Source: Cyanobium sp. E1_MAG_00006 (GTDB lineage Bacteria > Cyanobacteriota > Cyanobacteriia > PCC-6307 > Cyanobiaceae). From it: a stretch of DNA of 64,000 nt. Of this stretch, positions 1 through 9,889 are shown piece after piece. The position numbers and the translations under genes were made by a program. The notes under the pieces are model-generated. The model was not told the origin of the DNA. It saw nothing but the letters and a program-made list of their open reading frames with translations, and did no database searches. Each line of letters opens with the position of its first letter. Positions within the stretch are counted from its first letter, which is position 1. The DNA lies in contig JAIYAQ010000013.1 in NCBI GenBank assembly GCA_027488975.1, positions 62,001 through 126,000 on the forward strand, in the 5' to 3' direction.

Positions 1-2
1 CT

Positions 3-3000
3 CCATTGGCCACGATCACGGCCATCCGTAGAGGTGCCAAGGAGGGTGTGGGGCTCGCCGGTACGGCCATCGCCGGAGGTGGCTTTGAGCTTGTCGGCTT
101 CTACGGCACCCTGACGATCAGGGCCGATGGTTCCTACACCTATGTGGTGAATAACAGCAACCGCTTCGTCGAAGCGTTGGATGCCGGCGACTTCATCATC
201 GAATCGTTCAACTACACCGTTCTCGATCACCCCAGCGGCCTGACTGACACCGCCGTTCTCAACATCCGCATCAACGGTGTCAACGACGCCCCTGTCGCCA
301 GCGACGACAGCGGCAGCGCCTCGGAAGCGGGCGGCGTGGCCAATGGCACAGCCGGCAGCAATGCCACCGGCAACGTGCTCAGCAACGACACTGATGTCGA
401 TCGCGACGACACGCCGCCATTGAACGGAATCGTCACGGCGATCCGTACCGGTGCCAGCGAAGGAGCGGGCACTGCTGGGACGCCTGATGGCGCCGGAGCT
501 TTTGTGGTCCGTGGGGCCTACGGCACCCTCACCATCAACGGCAACGGCACCTACACCTACGTCGTCGACAACAGCAATCCAAGCGTCGATGCCCTCAGCC
601 CGGGTCAGACCCTCCAGGAGAGCTTCAACTACACCGTGCGTGACACCGGCGGCCTCACCGACACGGCCGTCCTGACCATCACGATCAACGGGGCGAATGA
701 TGCTCCAATTGCAAGCAACGACACCGGCGCAGCCATTGAGGCAGGCGGCACCCGCAACAGCACCGCCGGTGCCAACGCCAGCGGCAACGTGCTCAGCAAC
801 GACACGGATGTCGACAACAACGACACGCCATTGCCTGGCAAGGGCACGGTCACGGCCATCCGCTCCGGTACCAGGGAGGGCTCAGGCACACCAGGCACCC
901 CGGATGGGAACGGTGGCTTCCTGCTGGCTGGCACCTACGGCACGCTCAGCATCAGTGCCAATGGGGCCTACATCTACACGCTCAACAACGCCAATCCCGA
1001 GGTGGATGGCATGGACGCGGGCGACCAACTGATCGAGTCGTTCAACTACACCGTGCGTGACACCAGCGGCCTCACAGACACAGCCGTGCTGACAATCACG
1101 ATCACCGGAAGCAACGATGCCCCCGTCGCCAGCGACGACAGTGCCACGGCAACGGAAGCCGGTGGGGTGCGCAACGGCACTGATGGTGCCGACGCCACCG
1201 GCGATGTTCTGGACAACGACAGCGATGTCGATCGCTCCGATACACCGGCGATCAACGGCACGATCACCGCAATCCGCCTGGGTGGCCTGGAGGGCTTAGG
1301 AAGCGCCGGCACGGTGGGCGCGGCCCTGCAGGGGCTCTATGGCTCGCTCACAATCCAGACCGATGGCAGTTACCGCTATGTGATTGACAATGCCAACCCA
1401 ACGGTCGAAGCCCTGAATCCGGGCGATCGCCTGAGCGAAAGCTTCAACTACACCGTGCGCGACACGGGCGGCCTCACGGACACGGCCGTGCTGACGATCA
1501 CGATCGTCGGCAGCAATGATGCCCCCGTGGCCAGCGATGACATCGGCATCGCCAAGGAAGCCGGAGGGATCAACAACAGCACTGGCGGCGCCAACGCCAG
1601 CGGCAACGTGCTCAGCAACGACACAGACGTCGACAGCAAAGACACACCGCTGCCCAGCAAGGGAACGGTCACCGCCATCCGCGCCGGCGCGGTGGAAGGA
1701 TCGGGCACGGCCGGAAACGTTGGTACCGCTCTCCAGGGGCAGTACGGCAGCCTGCTGATCAATGCCAACGGCAGCTTCACCTACGTGGTGAACAACAGCG
1801 ACCTGACGGTGGAACGACTGAACCAAGGCGACAGTCTCACCGAATTCTTCAACTACACCGTGCTGGACCACAGCGGTGGACTCACGGACATCGCCGTGCT
1901 CGCCGTCACGGTTGAGGGAACCAACGACAACCCCAAGGCCAGTGATGACTACCTCGGCCGGTTGACCTCCGGCCAGAGCGGCACCATCCGCGTGATCGCC
2001 AACGACACCGACATCGATTCCAGGCTGGTGCCGAGCACGATCAAGATCGAAGGAACGGCGAACCCAGGCGAACCACTTGTTGTTCCTGGCCAGGGCACCT
2101 GGAGTGTGGACCCTGACAATGGCGACATCACCTTCACACCCGAGAAAGGTTTCACCACAAACCCAACCCCGATCAAATACACCATCCAGGACGAACAGGG
2201 CGCCACCAGCAACCCAGCCACGGTTTATATCAACTACGACAGCCCATCGGTGGGGCCCGAACCGCCTATTCCGATCACCGAAGCGAGGCCCGTCAACCTG
2301 TTCCTGCTTCTCGACAACTCCACCTCCATGCAGGGTCTCGACCCCACAGGCGTCACCCGTCTGGAGGCGCAGAACCGGCTGGCCTTTTATTACGGCCTCA
2401 AGCCTGTCTTCAACAACGCAGGTTACATCTTCAAGAAGGGTGATCAACTCGGCTTCAATGGTGATGTACAACTCACCAACAGCCAGAGCCTCGCCACCGA
2501 AATTCTCAACTGGGAGCTGATTGACAATCCATTCGATACTAAAACAGCCCAACAGGTCACCATTCACACGATCGACTTCAGCTACCTGGTCACCAACACC
2601 AAAACGGTGATCAACAGCAGCAGCACAGGCGAGGGTGTCACTCTGGCCAGCGATGTTCTGGCAACGACCACACCCGACAAGCAATACGGCAGCAGCACCA
2701 GCGCCGATTGGATCGCGCGAGGCCTGCCTGCACCCGGCAACCTGGATGCCTATACAGCCCCGGGCACTCCCGGCAACCGCTACAGCGGCACGGAAATGCT
2801 GGGGGCGCTCACGGCGCTCAAGGACTTACTGAACGACGAACTCTCCTCGGTGACCACCGACACCCTCACCTACGTGGGGCTGCTCACCGACGGTCGTCCG
2901 GAGAGGCGTCCCTGGTGGGACAACCGGCCCGAATTCGGCCAAGGCTGGAGCGGCGTCAATGTGGCCCTACCCACCGATGCCAATCTGGGCGGTGATCCAA

Positions 3001-3296
3001 TCACCTCTTCAGGCCTGCGCTATCTGAGCAACGGCACGCCGATCAAAGTGCCCACGGCCAATGGTGTGGACATCTGGGGCCAGAACCAACGGGAGCTCAA
3101 TGCAGCCCTCGATCGCACCGCAGCGGCAAGCGGCAGTCCGGACAGCGTCAAGGTGATCAGCGTGGGCCTGGGAGATGGCGGTCTCTCCAACTGGAGTGCG
3201 ATCTACTCCGACCTGTTCAACAACCAGACCTTCAACAACCAGGTCGGGGGCTGGGGTTATCAGGTGGTCACTCCAAATATCCAGCTGCAGAACTGA
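3..3296 (+). CDS. VCBS-repeat / CshA-type / VWA surface protein (5' truncated by window edge)
   Basis: The reading frame is open from the first bases of the window, so the N-terminus lies upstream. About 1,097 residues are visible. They contain one partial and four full VCBS/cadherin-like units of 134-139 residues, each opening with a NDAPVASDD-type motif and carrying ESFNYTV and GLTDTAVL strands. A different module follows at about residues 640-755 with GTWSVDP, FTPEKGF and YTIQDEQG strands, as in CshA-type fibril repeats. A von Willebrand A domain then runs to the end, with the MIDAS motif DNSTS near residue 775 and a LLTDGRPE strand. Such proteins are secreted or surface-attached and act in adhesion, S-layers or cell contact. 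I see no RTX nonapeptides, sortase motif or membrane anchor in the visible part. Export by type I secretion is only an inference from the family. Confidence 0.85.
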   Translation, partial: PLATITAIRRGAKEGVGLAGTAIAGGGFELVGFYGTLTIRADGSYTYVVNNSNRFVEALDAGDFIIESFNYTVLDHPSGLTDTAVLNIRINGVNDAPVASDDSGSASEAGGVANGTAGSNATGNVLSNDTDVDRDDTPPLNGIVTAIRTGASEGAGTAGTPDGAGAFVVRGAYGTLTINGNGTYTYVVDNSNPSVDALSPGQTLQESFNYTVRDTGGLTDTAVLTITINGANDAPIASNDTGAAIEAGGTRNSTAGANASGNVLSNDTDVDNNDTPLPGKGTVTAIRSGTREGSGTPGTPDGNGGFLLAGTYGTLSISANGAYIYTLNNANPEVDGMDAGDQLIESFNYTVRDTSGLTDTAVLTITITGSNDAPVASDDSATATEAGGVRNGTDGADATGDVLDNDSDVDRSDTPAINGTITAIRLGGLEGLGSAGTVGAALQGLYGSLTIQTDGSYRYVIDNANPTVEALNPGDRLSESFNYTVRDTGGLTDTAVLTITIVGSNDAPVASDDIGIAKEAGGINNSTGGANASGNVLSNDTDVDSKDTPLPSKGTVTAIRAGAVEGSGTAGNVGTALQGQYGSLLINANGSFTYVVNNSDLTVERLNQGDSLTEFFNYTVLDHSGGLTDIAVLAVTVEGTNDNPKASDDYLGRLTSGQSGTIRVIANDTDIDSRLVPSTIKIEGTANPGEPLVVPGQGTWSVDPDNGDITFTPEKGFTTNPTPIKYTIQDEQGATSNPATVYINYDSPSVGPEPPIPITEARPVNLFLLLDNSTSMQGLDPTGVTRLEAQNRLAFYYGLKPVFNNAGYIFKKGDQLGFNGDVQLTNSQSLATEILNWELIDNPFDTKTAQQVTIHTIDFSYLVTNTKTVINSSSTGEGVTLASDVLATTTPDKQYGSSTSADWIARGLPAPGNLDAYTAPGTPGNRYSGTEMLGALTALKDLLNDELSSVTTDTLTYVGLLTDGRPERRPWWDNRPEFGQGWSGVNVALPTDANLGGDPITSSGLRYLSNGTPIKVPTANGVDIWGQNQRELNAALDRTAAASGSPDSVKVISVGLGDGGLSNWSAIYSDLFNNQTFNNQVGGWGYQVVTPNIQLQN
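282..1922 (+). repeat. Four full VCBS-like coding repeat units
   Basis: Units begin at 282, 696, 1113 and 1515 and the last ends at 1922, giving lengths of 414, 417, 402 and 408 bases. The protein motifs [25 protein letters not shown] and ESFNYTV recur in each. Synonymous differences are scattered between copies, so these are established modules and not a very recent duplication. Confidence 0.85.
1423..1430. repeat. HIP1 octamer GCGATCGC (first of several)
   Basis: This is the highly iterated palindrome typical of many cyanobacterial genomes. Further copies that I located by eye are at 6544-6551, 28806-28813, 31909-31916 and 38389-38396. All lie inside coding regions. The scan was not exhaustive. 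Confidence 0.7.
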
Positions 3297-3383
3297 ACCC
3301 AGCCCTTGAGCGTCTGGGGAGAGCCTCAACAGCTCCGGTTTGGGCTGTACAGCGGCAAAGACCCTTGATCCATGTGGCCCCCT

Positions 3384-4517
3384 TCAAGCCAGCGGTTTCG
3401 CTGGCGCAGCCGACTCCAGCACCGCCTCCGGCGGGATCCACATCGCATCGCCGTAGGAGAAGAAGCGGTAGCCCTCAGCCTTGGCCTGCTCGTAGAGATC
3501 GAGCAGGCCAAGGCGTCCGATCAGCGCACTCACCAGCAGCAGCAGCGAACTCTTCGGCAGGTGGAAGTTGGTGAGCAACCCCTGCACCACCGCGAAGCGA
3601 TAGCCCGGCTGGATCACCAGGTTCACCGGGCCGCAGTGGGGCTGCAGCTCGCCGCCATGAAGCTGGGCCACCGCCTCCAGGCTGCGCACGCTGGTGGTGC
3701 CGATGGCGATCACACGGCCACCACGCGCGCGACAGGCAGCCACCGCCGCCACCAGCGCAGGCGAGACCTCCACCCATTCACTGTGCAGCTCCAGATGGCG
3801 TAGGTCCTCCGTTTCCACCGGCCGGAAGGTGCCGAGGCCCACGTGCAGCGTCACCTCGGCCAGCTCCACGCCGCGCGCTCGGATCGCGCTCAGCAGCGCA
3901 TCGCTGAGATGCAGGCCCGCCGTTGGTGCCGCAACGGCTCCCGGGCGGGAGGCATAGCGGGTCTGATAGCGGCTGTCGTCGTCGTCGCTGTGCTGATGGA
4001 TGTAGGGCGGCAGCGGCATCGAGCCGTAGCGAGCCAGCAGCGCCTCGATCGCCTCGGGGCTGGTGCAGTCCGCCGGGAAGCGAACCACGCGTCCGCCGCT
4101 GGCCGGATCGATCGCCACGATCTCCAGGCCGATCGGCGGCTGATCCGGATGCTCCAGTTGCAGCACCTCCCCCGGCTGCAGACGCTTGGCGGGTCGGGCC
4201 AGGCAGACCCAGTCGCTGGCGGCGACAGGCTCAAGCACGAGCAGCTCCACAGCACCCCCAGTGGGGCGCCGCGCCTGCAGGCGAGCCTTGAGCACGCGCG
4301 TGTTGTTCACCACCACCAGATCGCCAGGCCTGAGCTCCTGCTGCAGATCCCACACCGTCAGGTGGCGGCAGGGGAAGGGGCTCGAGAGCTCCGGCGCAGG
4401 CGCCACTGCCAGCAGCCGTGCGGCATGGCGCGGCTCCACGGGGCGTTGGGCGATGAACGTCTCCGGCAGATCGAAGACATAGCTCGACAGGCGCTGATCG
4501 AGCGGATCAGTCGACAT
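3384..4517 (-). CDS. queA: S-adenosylmethionine:tRNA ribosyltransferase-isomerase
   Basis: QueA transfers and isomerises the ribosyl part of SAM onto 7-aminomethyl-7-deazaguanine in tRNA, giving epoxyqueuosine at the wobble base. The 377 residues match the usual family size. Recognisable segments are YDLP-like SYVFDLPETFIAQRP at the N-terminus, GDLVVVNNTRVLKAR, AAPTAGLHLSDALL, VTLHVGLGTFRPV and the C-terminal LLTNFHLPKSSLLLLVSAL. The ATG at 4517 gives the canonical N-terminus. It is 48 bases downstream of pdhC on the same strand and may be cotranscribed with it. Confidence 0.97.
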   Translation of the reverse strand: MSTDPLDQRLSSYVFDLPETFIAQRPVEPRHAARLLAVAPAPELSSPFPCRHLTVWDLQQELRPGDLVVVNNTRVLKARLQARRPTGGAVELLVLEPVAASDWVCLARPAKRLQPGEVLQLEHPDQPPIGLEIVAIDPASGGRVVRFPADCTSPEAIEALLARYGSMPLPPYIHQHSDDDDSRYQTRYASRPGAVAAPTAGLHLSDALLSAIRARGVELAEVTLHVGLGTFRPVETEDLRHLELHSEWVEVSPALVAAVAACRARGGRVIAIGTTSVRSLEAVAQLHGGELQPHCGPVNLVIQPGYRFAVVQGLLTNFHLPKSSLLLLVSALIGRLGLLDLYEQAKAEGYRFFSYGDAMWIPPEAVLESAAPAKPLA

Positions 4518-4565
4518 GGGCAGGCCTACCTCGGACCGATGCGTTGGGCGCGGCCGAAGTGTGGA

Positions 4566-5900
4566 TCAGATCGCCAGGCTTTCGGGGTTGGTTTCGATCA
4601 GCTGGGCCAGATCCTTGAGGAAGGCGGCGGCGTGGGCGCCGTAGATCACGCGGTGATCGCAGGTGAGGTTCACCTGCATCTGGTTGGCCACGCGGATCGA
4701 GCCGTCCTTGCCGGCCACCACGGTGGGGCGGGAGGCGCCCACCGCCAGGATCGCGCCGGTGCCGGGGGGCAGGATCGCATCGAAGCGATCCACACCGAAC
4801 ATGCCGAGGTTGGAGAGGGTGAAGGTGCCGGTGCTGTACTCATCCGGCTGCAGCTGCTTGCTGCGGGCACGGTTCACCAGATCGGCCCAGTTGCGCGCCA
4901 GGGAATAGATATCCGTCTTGTCGGCGTTGGCCAGCACCGGCGTGATCAGACCGCCGTCCTCCATCGCCACGGCCACGGCCACGTTCACCGCCGCGGGGAA
5001 GGCCATGGCGCTGCCATCGGCACTGGTGGCGGCATTCACCTGGGGATGGCGGGCCAGCACCACACCCACGGCCTTGGCCAGCAGGGCAGTCATGGTGACG
5101 CCCTTGCCCTTCACCTGCTTGTAGAAGGCATCCAGCTTGGTGGTGGTGATCGTGTAACCCACCCGGAAGCTGGGCACCTGCAGGCTGGCCAGCATGTTGC
5201 GGTTGACCGCGTTCTGCAGCGTGTTGAAGCTCACGCTCTCACCGGGTCGCCCGAAGGCCTCACCGGCCGGAGCAGGGGCCGCAGCCGCAGCACCGTTGCC
5301 AGCGCCGGTGGCCGTCACGGCCGGCCCGGTGCCCTCCGCCACCCGGGGCACCGCCACCGTGAGACCAAGGGCGCGCTCCACATCGTCCGCCTGAATGCGG
5401 CCGTGGGGGCCGCTGCCCCGCAGGCTCTCGAGAGCGACGCCGTGCTGACTGGCCAGCTTCCTGGCGCGGGGGCTGGCGATCACCCGACCATTGGCCACCG
5501 GAGCAGGCACGGCTGGTACGGCCACCGGAGCCGGCACCGCCACAGGAGCGGGGGCCACCGGAGCTGGAGCAGGTGCTGCGGCCGCAGCGGGGGCGGCCGG
5601 TGCAGCAGTGGCGGCGCCGCCGGAAGGGGCCTTGGCCTGGGCCTCAGCGATCTCCGCTTCGGTTTCGACGACCAGACCAATGGTTTCGCCAACCGGCGCG
5701 GTACCACCGGCGGGCATCAGCACCACCGCCAGATAGCCCTCGTTGAACGACTCCACGTCCATGTCGGCCTTGTCGGACTCGACTACGAGCACCGACTCAC
5801 CGCGGCCGACCTTGTCGCCAGGCTTCTTCAGCCACTCAACGATCTTGCCCTCCGTCATGGTGGAGGACAGGGCGGGCATGAAGATTTCGTGGGTGGCCAA
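4566..5900 (-). CDS. pdhC: Dihydrolipoamide acetyltransferase, E2 of pyruvate dehydrogenase
   Basis: This is the core acyltransferase that passes acetyl groups from lipoamide to CoA. One N-terminal lipoyl domain (about residues 1-78) carries the lipoylated Lys44 in ESDKADM. An Ala/Pro/Val-rich flexible linker follows (about 85-135), then a peripheral subunit-binding domain (RVIASPRARKLA to HGRIQADDVERAL) and the catalytic domain ending CDHRVIYGAHAAAFL. The catalytic motif reads HRVIYG at residues 416-421, with Tyr420 where most E2 proteins have Asp. From memory, plastid E2 shares this form, so I take it as the cyanobacterial/plastid type and not as damage. The length of 444 residues is normal. 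Confidence 0.95.
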   Translation of the reverse strand: MATHEIFMPALSSTMTEGKIVEWLKKPGDKVGRGESVLVVESDKADMDVESFNEGYLAVVLMPAGGTAPVGETIGLVVETEAEIAEAQAKAPSGGAATAAPAAPAAAAAPAPAPVAPAPVAVPAPVAVPAVPAPVANGRVIASPRARKLASQHGVALESLRGSGPHGRIQADDVERALGLTVAVPRVAEGTGPAVTATGAGNGAAAAAPAPAGEAFGRPGESVSFNTLQNAVNRNMLASLQVPSFRVGYTITTTKLDAFYKQVKGKGVTMTALLAKAVGVVLARHPQVNAATSADGSAMAFPAAVNVAVAVAMEDGGLITPVLANADKTDIYSLARNWADLVNRARSKQLQPDEYSTGTFTLSNLGMFGVDRFDAILPPGTGAILAVGASRPTVVAGKDGSIRVANQMQVNLTCDHRVIYGAHAAAFLKDLAQLIETNPESLAI

Positions 5901-5952
5901 CGTAGGACTGCCGCGCGATTGGGGCGGAGTTTACGTGGCGCCTGGGCGGCGA

Positions 5953-6390
5953 TCAGCCCCCCTCGATCGCCTCGATCACGCCGTCGCGCACCAGCACAGC
6001 CACCTGCAGCTTCTCCACCAGGTTGTCGCCGACGCGCACATCAGTGAAGCTCTCCAGCTGACCCTGCTCCACGACCTGCTCCATCTCCAGCTCACGCACC
6101 TGGCGCTGCTGCTCCAGCAGCTGCCGCTTCTGCTCCTCAAGCTCGGCGCGCTTGGCCGCCACCTGCTCCTGCACCGAACCCACCTGCTCCTGCACGCGTG
6201 GATCGAGAGGGTTGGCACTCTGGCTGCGGATCGCCTCCACCAGCTGCTGACCCTCCTGCTCCAGCTGGGCCAGCTGGGCATCGGAATTGGCGATGGCGTT
6301 GCTGAGCTCGCGCTCGGCGTCCTCCTTCCAGCGGGGGGTGACCACGGCCCGCACGGTGATCGAGCGCTTGATCGTGAGGCTGTCGGCCAT
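5953..6390 (-). CDS. YlqD-family coiled-coil protein
   Basis: I start this gene at the ATG at 6390 (MADSLTIKRSITVRAVVTP). An upstream in-frame ATG at 6441 would add 17 Pro-rich residues unlike the family. The resulting 145-residue protein has the YlqD pattern: a short beta-type N-terminus (ITVRAVVTPRWK), a long charged Gln/Glu-rich coiled coil (about residues 20-95), and a C-terminal beta segment FTDVRVGDNLVEKLQVAVLVRDGVIEAIEGG. The biochemical function of YlqD proteins is not known to me. It sits between the acyl-activating enzyme and pdhC on the same strand. Confidence 0.85.
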   Translation of the reverse strand: MADSLTIKRSITVRAVVTPRWKEDAERELSNAIANSDAQLAQLEQEGQQLVEAIRSQSANPLDPRVQEQVGSVQEQVAAKRAELEEQKRQLLEQQRQVRELEMEQVVEQGQLESFTDVRVGDNLVEKLQVAVLVRDGVIEAIEGG

Positions 6391-6495
6391 GGGCTTGGGG
6401 GGATTCGCCGGCAGGCTGCCAGGGTCAGGCCGCCTCGGCAACGCAGGGGCGGGGCGGGTTCCCGGACTCGCACCGCGCTGAGACCACCAGCGGCC

Positions 6496-8514
6496 TCAGC
6501 GGCCGTAGAGGGCGTCGATCGCCGCGGCATCACGGGCGCTGATGCGATCGCGTTTCTGCTTGAGGGTCTGGGTGAGCAGGCCGTTCTCGATCGTGAACGG
6601 CTCCACCAGGGCCACACCGGCCAGCCGCTCATCGGGGCGGGAGCCCACCCGGGCCTGCAGGCGCCGATTGAGCCGGCCGGTGAGGGCCTTGAGCAGCGCC
6701 GCCTCGGCGCCGGCGGTGGAGCCATCCGGCCAGGCGGTGGGCGGCTGCAGGCCCTGCTCGCGGGCATAGGCGGCCAGGGCCTCGGCGCGGGGCACCACGA
6801 GGGCTCCGAGGGCCTTGCGGTCCTGCCCCACCAGCATCACCTGCTCCACGAGGGTGCAGGCCACCAGACACTCCTCCAGCGGGCCGGGCTCGATGTTCTC
6901 GCCGCTGCTGAGCACGATCGTGTCCTTAGCGCGGCCAGTGAGCACGAGGCTGCCATCGGTGAGGAGATGCCCCAGATCGCCGGTGTCGAACCAGCCATCG
7001 CCGTCGAGCACCTTGGCGCTGGCCTCCGGCTTGCCCAGGTAGCCCGCCATCACCTGCGGGCCGCGGGCCAGCACCCGGCCGCGCTCGCCGATCGCCAGGG
7101 CGGCTCCGCTCTCGGGGTCGACGATGCGCAGATCCGTACCGGGCAGCGGCTGGCCGGAGCTGCCGCGGCGGTTGCACCAGCGGCGCCGGCAGGTGAGCAC
7201 CGGGCTGGTCTCGGTGAGGCCGTAGCCCACCAGCAGTTCGATGCCGATCGCCTCGAAGAAGGCATCCACGTGGATCGCCAGGGCGCCGCCGCCGCTGATG
7301 GCCGTGCGCAGCCGCCCGCCGATCAGCTGCTGGCGCACCTTCGGCCAGAACAGACGGGCGGCCAAGCCGTGCAGGGGCCAGCTCAGGGCTGCCGCCGCCG
7401 CGGCCAGGGTCCGGCGGGGCAGCGGCTCCGAGGTGAGGGTGAGATCGGCGGCGATGCGGCGCTGCAGCCGGTGGAAGCGGCTCAGGGCCAGAGCCGAACG
7501 CAGCAAGCGCTGACGGGCCGGCGGCATGGCGGACAGGGCGTCCTCAAAGCCCCCAAGCAGGGCCTCCCACAGCCGCGGCACGCTGATCAGGTACTGCGGC
7601 CGCACCCGCTGCAGATCGGGGCGCAGCTGCTTGAGAGTCGTGTAGGTCTGCGCGCAGCCGCAGGAGAGCAGGAAGTATTCGGCGCTGCGCTCATAGGCGT
7701 GCCAGATCGGCAGCACGCTGAGCACCGCATCGCCGGGCTGCGGTGCCACCGCCACCCCGAGATGGTGCAGCTGGTGCAACAGGTTGGCGTGGCTCAGGGG
7801 CACCCCCTTCGGCTGACCGGTGGTGCCGGAGGTGTACAGCACGGTGGCCAGGCGATCCGGATCCGCTGCCGGCCAGGCGGGGGCCGGCGTCGCCGCGCCG
7901 CGCTCCAGCAACTGCTCCCAGCTCAGGCAGGGCACGCCGCCCAGTGCGACGGCGAGGGCTGCAGCGGGGGCCTCTCCCTGCAGCAGCACCACCGCCCGCA
8001 GGCGGGCCAGCAGCTCCGGAGCCAGCTGCAGGGGCTCGAGCAGGGCCGCCGATTCGAGCACCAGGGCCACGGCGCCACTGTCGGCGGCGATGTAACGCAG
8101 CTCCTCAGCGGGAGCGCTGCTGCCGCGCACCGCATCGGCGGCACCCAGGCGCATCAGTGCCTGATCGGCCACCAGCCAGCGGGGGCTGTTCTCGGCGAAC
8201 AGGGCCACCACATCGCCGGCGCCGATGCCGAGGGCAGCGAAGCCCGCCGCCGCCTGCTCGATCGCGTGGTGCAGTTGCCGGTAGCTGAAGCTCTGGGGCG
8301 GCCTGGCATGGTGGGCGTCGAGAGCCAGGCTGTCGCCGTAGCGCTCCGCCAGCACCGGCCAGAGCTGTTCCAGCCCGCTGAGTGCGCTCCAGTCGCTGCG
8401 CAGGGCCAGGGCCTGCTGATCCTGCGGACTGCCGGTCCAGCTGATCGAAGCAGCAGGGGCGGCGGCAGTGTCCGTGGCGGCTGGCTGGCGCTGGGGTGAG
8501 CGATCGGCCTTCAC
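6496..8514 (-). CDS. aas: AMP-dependent acyl-ACP/acyl-CoA synthetase
   Basis: This ANL-superfamily enzyme activates long-chain fatty acids through an acyl-adenylate. The ATP-binding motif YTSGTTGQPKGVPLSH is central, GYGLTETSPV is the A5 motif, and FDTGDLGHLLTDGSLVLTGR with KDTIVLSSGENI near the C-terminus are the A7-A8 motifs. In cyanobacteria the single enzyme of this type recycles free fatty acids onto ACP, so aas is the best symbol, but the sequence alone cannot separate ACP from CoA use. The length of 672 residues fits. The first 30 residues are Ala-rich and poorly conserved in type, so the exact start (ATG 8514) is less certain. Confidence 0.88.
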   Translation of the reverse strand: MKADRSPQRQPAATDTAAAPAASISWTGSPQDQQALALRSDWSALSGLEQLWPVLAERYGDSLALDAHHARPPQSFSYRQLHHAIEQAAAGFAALGIGAGDVVALFAENSPRWLVADQALMRLGAADAVRGSSAPAEELRYIAADSGAVALVLESAALLEPLQLAPELLARLRAVVLLQGEAPAAALAVALGGVPCLSWEQLLERGAATPAPAWPAADPDRLATVLYTSGTTGQPKGVPLSHANLLHQLHHLGVAVAPQPGDAVLSVLPIWHAYERSAEYFLLSCGCAQTYTTLKQLRPDLQRVRPQYLISVPRLWEALLGGFEDALSAMPPARQRLLRSALALSRFHRLQRRIAADLTLTSEPLPRRTLAAAAAALSWPLHGLAARLFWPKVRQQLIGGRLRTAISGGGALAIHVDAFFEAIGIELLVGYGLTETSPVLTCRRRWCNRRGSSGQPLPGTDLRIVDPESGAALAIGERGRVLARGPQVMAGYLGKPEASAKVLDGDGWFDTGDLGHLLTDGSLVLTGRAKDTIVLSSGENIEPGPLEECLVACTLVEQVMLVGQDRKALGALVVPRAEALAAYAREQGLQPPTAWPDGSTAGAEAALLKALTGRLNRRLQARVGSRPDERLAGVALVEPFTIENGLLTQTLKQKRDRISARDAAAIDALYGR

Positions 8515-8545
8515 AGGCGGGGGAGGCGGGAACAGCGCCCCGGTC

Positions 8546-9229
8546 TTACCACCTCTGCAGGGCTTCCTGGGGGGTGGGAGGCCGAAGGGTCAGCCCGAAG
8601 CGATCTGCGAAGCAACGCAGCAGCAGCGGCTGCAGCGACGCGGCGGTGAGACCGGGCCGCCAGTCCACCAGGCGACCCACCGGCCGATCACGGAGGCCGC
8701 AGGGCACCACCGCGGCGAAGCCGGCCAGGTCGGCCTCCACGTTGAGAGCGAGGCCGTGCTGCGAGATCCAGCGCCGGGCCCCGACCCCGATCGCCGCCAG
8801 CTTGCGACCCTCCAGCCAGACCCCAGTGAGTCCGTCGATGCGCTCCCCCCGCAAGCCGAGCTGATCGAGCAGGTCAATCACCACGCCCTCCAGCTCACGC
8901 AGATAAACGTGCAGGTCGGCGCCATGACGCTGCAGGTTCAGCACCGGATAGAGCACCAGCTGGCCCGGGCAGTGGTGGGTGACCTCACCACCGCGATCGA
9001 TCCGGAACAGGGGCGCGGGCGGGTCGGCGGGATCGAAGCCAAGAAAGGCGGCATCGGCGCCGCGGCCGAGGGTGTAGCAGGGGTCGTGCTCCAGCACCAG
9101 CAGGGTCTCGGGGCCGGCGGGATCCGCCAGCAGGCGCTGCTGCAGCTGCCGCTGCCAGTCCCACGCCAGGGCGAACGGCACAGGCCCTGCCGCTTGGAAA
9201 CAGATTGCGTCGCCTGTGGTGAGATTCAC
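8546..9229 (-). CDS. lipB: Octanoyl-ACP:protein N-octanoyltransferase
   Basis: LipB transfers octanoate from octanoyl-ACP to lipoyl domains, the first step of lipoate assembly; PdhC encoded nearby is a substrate. The family pattern is present: [40 protein letters not shown] (the conserved RGG and HGPGQ-like segment, here HCPGQ), and [22 protein letters not shown] containing the catalytic Lys. Length 227 is typical. The start at 9229 leaves 48 bases to the divergent hpf gene. Confidence 0.95.
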   Translation of the reverse strand: MNLTTGDAICFQAAGPVPFALAWDWQRQLQQRLLADPAGPETLLVLEHDPCYTLGRGADAAFLGFDPADPPAPLFRIDRGGEVTHHCPGQLVLYPVLNLQRHGADLHVYLRELEGVVIDLLDQLGLRGERIDGLTGVWLEGRKLAAIGVGARRWISQHGLALNVEADLAGFAAVVPCGLRDRPVGRLVDWRPGLTAASLQPLLLRCFADRFGLTLRPPTPQEALQRW

Positions 9230-9277
9230 ACACCGTTCCTAGCGTTCAGGCATCCCCACCGCCTTGGGAGCCACGGG

Positions 9278-9865
9278 ATGAAGCTGTTGATTCACGGCCG
9301 CAATCTGGAGGTCACTCCAGCGATCCGCGACTACACCGAAGAGAAGTTGAAGCGGGCCATCGGCCACTTCGACGGCATGGTGAAGGAGGCGGACGTGCAT
9401 CTCTCGGTGGCCCGCAATCCGCGGGTGCCGCAGCAGACGGCCGAGGTCACGGTGTTCGCCAACGGCACCGTGATCCGCGCTCAGGAACGCAGCGAGAACC
9501 TCTACGCCAGCATCGATCTGGTGGCGGGCAAGCTCACGCGCCAGCTGCGCCGCTACAAGGACCGCCACGGCGACCACCACCACAGCCCCGGCCACCACGC
9601 CTCCACCACGCCGAGCCTGGCGGAGCTGGCCGGCGACGATGCCGTGACCGGCTCGCTGGTGGAGGGCAAGGAGCCCGCTCTGCCGAGCCCCGGTGTGCGC
9701 CGCAAGTATTTCGCGATGCCATCGATGAGCCTCGATGAGGCGCTGCACCAGCTGGAGCTGATCGACCACGACTTCTACCTGTTCCGCGATGCCACCAGAG
9801 GCGAGCTGCAGGTGGTGTACCGCCGCAATCACGGCGGTTTCGGCGTGATTCAGGCGAAGGCCTGA
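9278..9865 (+). CDS. hpf: Long-form ribosome hibernation promoting factor (LrtA type)
   Basis: The protein binds the 30S subunit and drives 100S ribosome dimer formation in stationary or dark conditions. I chose the ATG at 9278, because MKLLIHGRNLEVTPAIRDYTEEKL is the canonical N-terminus; the frame is open further upstream but antisense to lipB. Of 195 residues, about 1-105 form the ribosome-binding domain. A His-rich linker follows at about 100-115 (DRHGDHHHSPGHH). A C-terminal dimerisation domain ends the protein (VRRKYFAMPSMSLDEALHQL, then DFYLFRDATRGELQVVYRR). In cyanobacteria this is the light-repressed transcript lrtA. Confidence 0.95.
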   Translation: MKLLIHGRNLEVTPAIRDYTEEKLKRAIGHFDGMVKEADVHLSVARNPRVPQQTAEVTVFANGTVIRAQERSENLYASIDLVAGKLTRQLRRYKDRHGDHHHSPGHHASTTPSLAELAGDDAVTGSLVEGKEPALPSPGVRRKYFAMPSMSLDEALHQLELIDHDFYLFRDATRGELQVVYRRNHGGFGVIQAKA

Positions 9866-9889
9866 GCTGCGGCGCCGCCGGAGTGTCCC

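Noticed and set aside
1296-2684. 462-codon minus-strand open frame inside the VCBS gene
   Set aside because: It mirrors the repetitive coding strand and has no recognisable motif.
3843-8499. Very long open frames on the plus strand (734 and 918 codons) opposite queA, pdhC and the acyl synthetase
   Set aside because: They are antisense to well-supported genes, rich in His, Arg, Gln and Gly in the way GC-rich shadow frames are, and show no domain motif.
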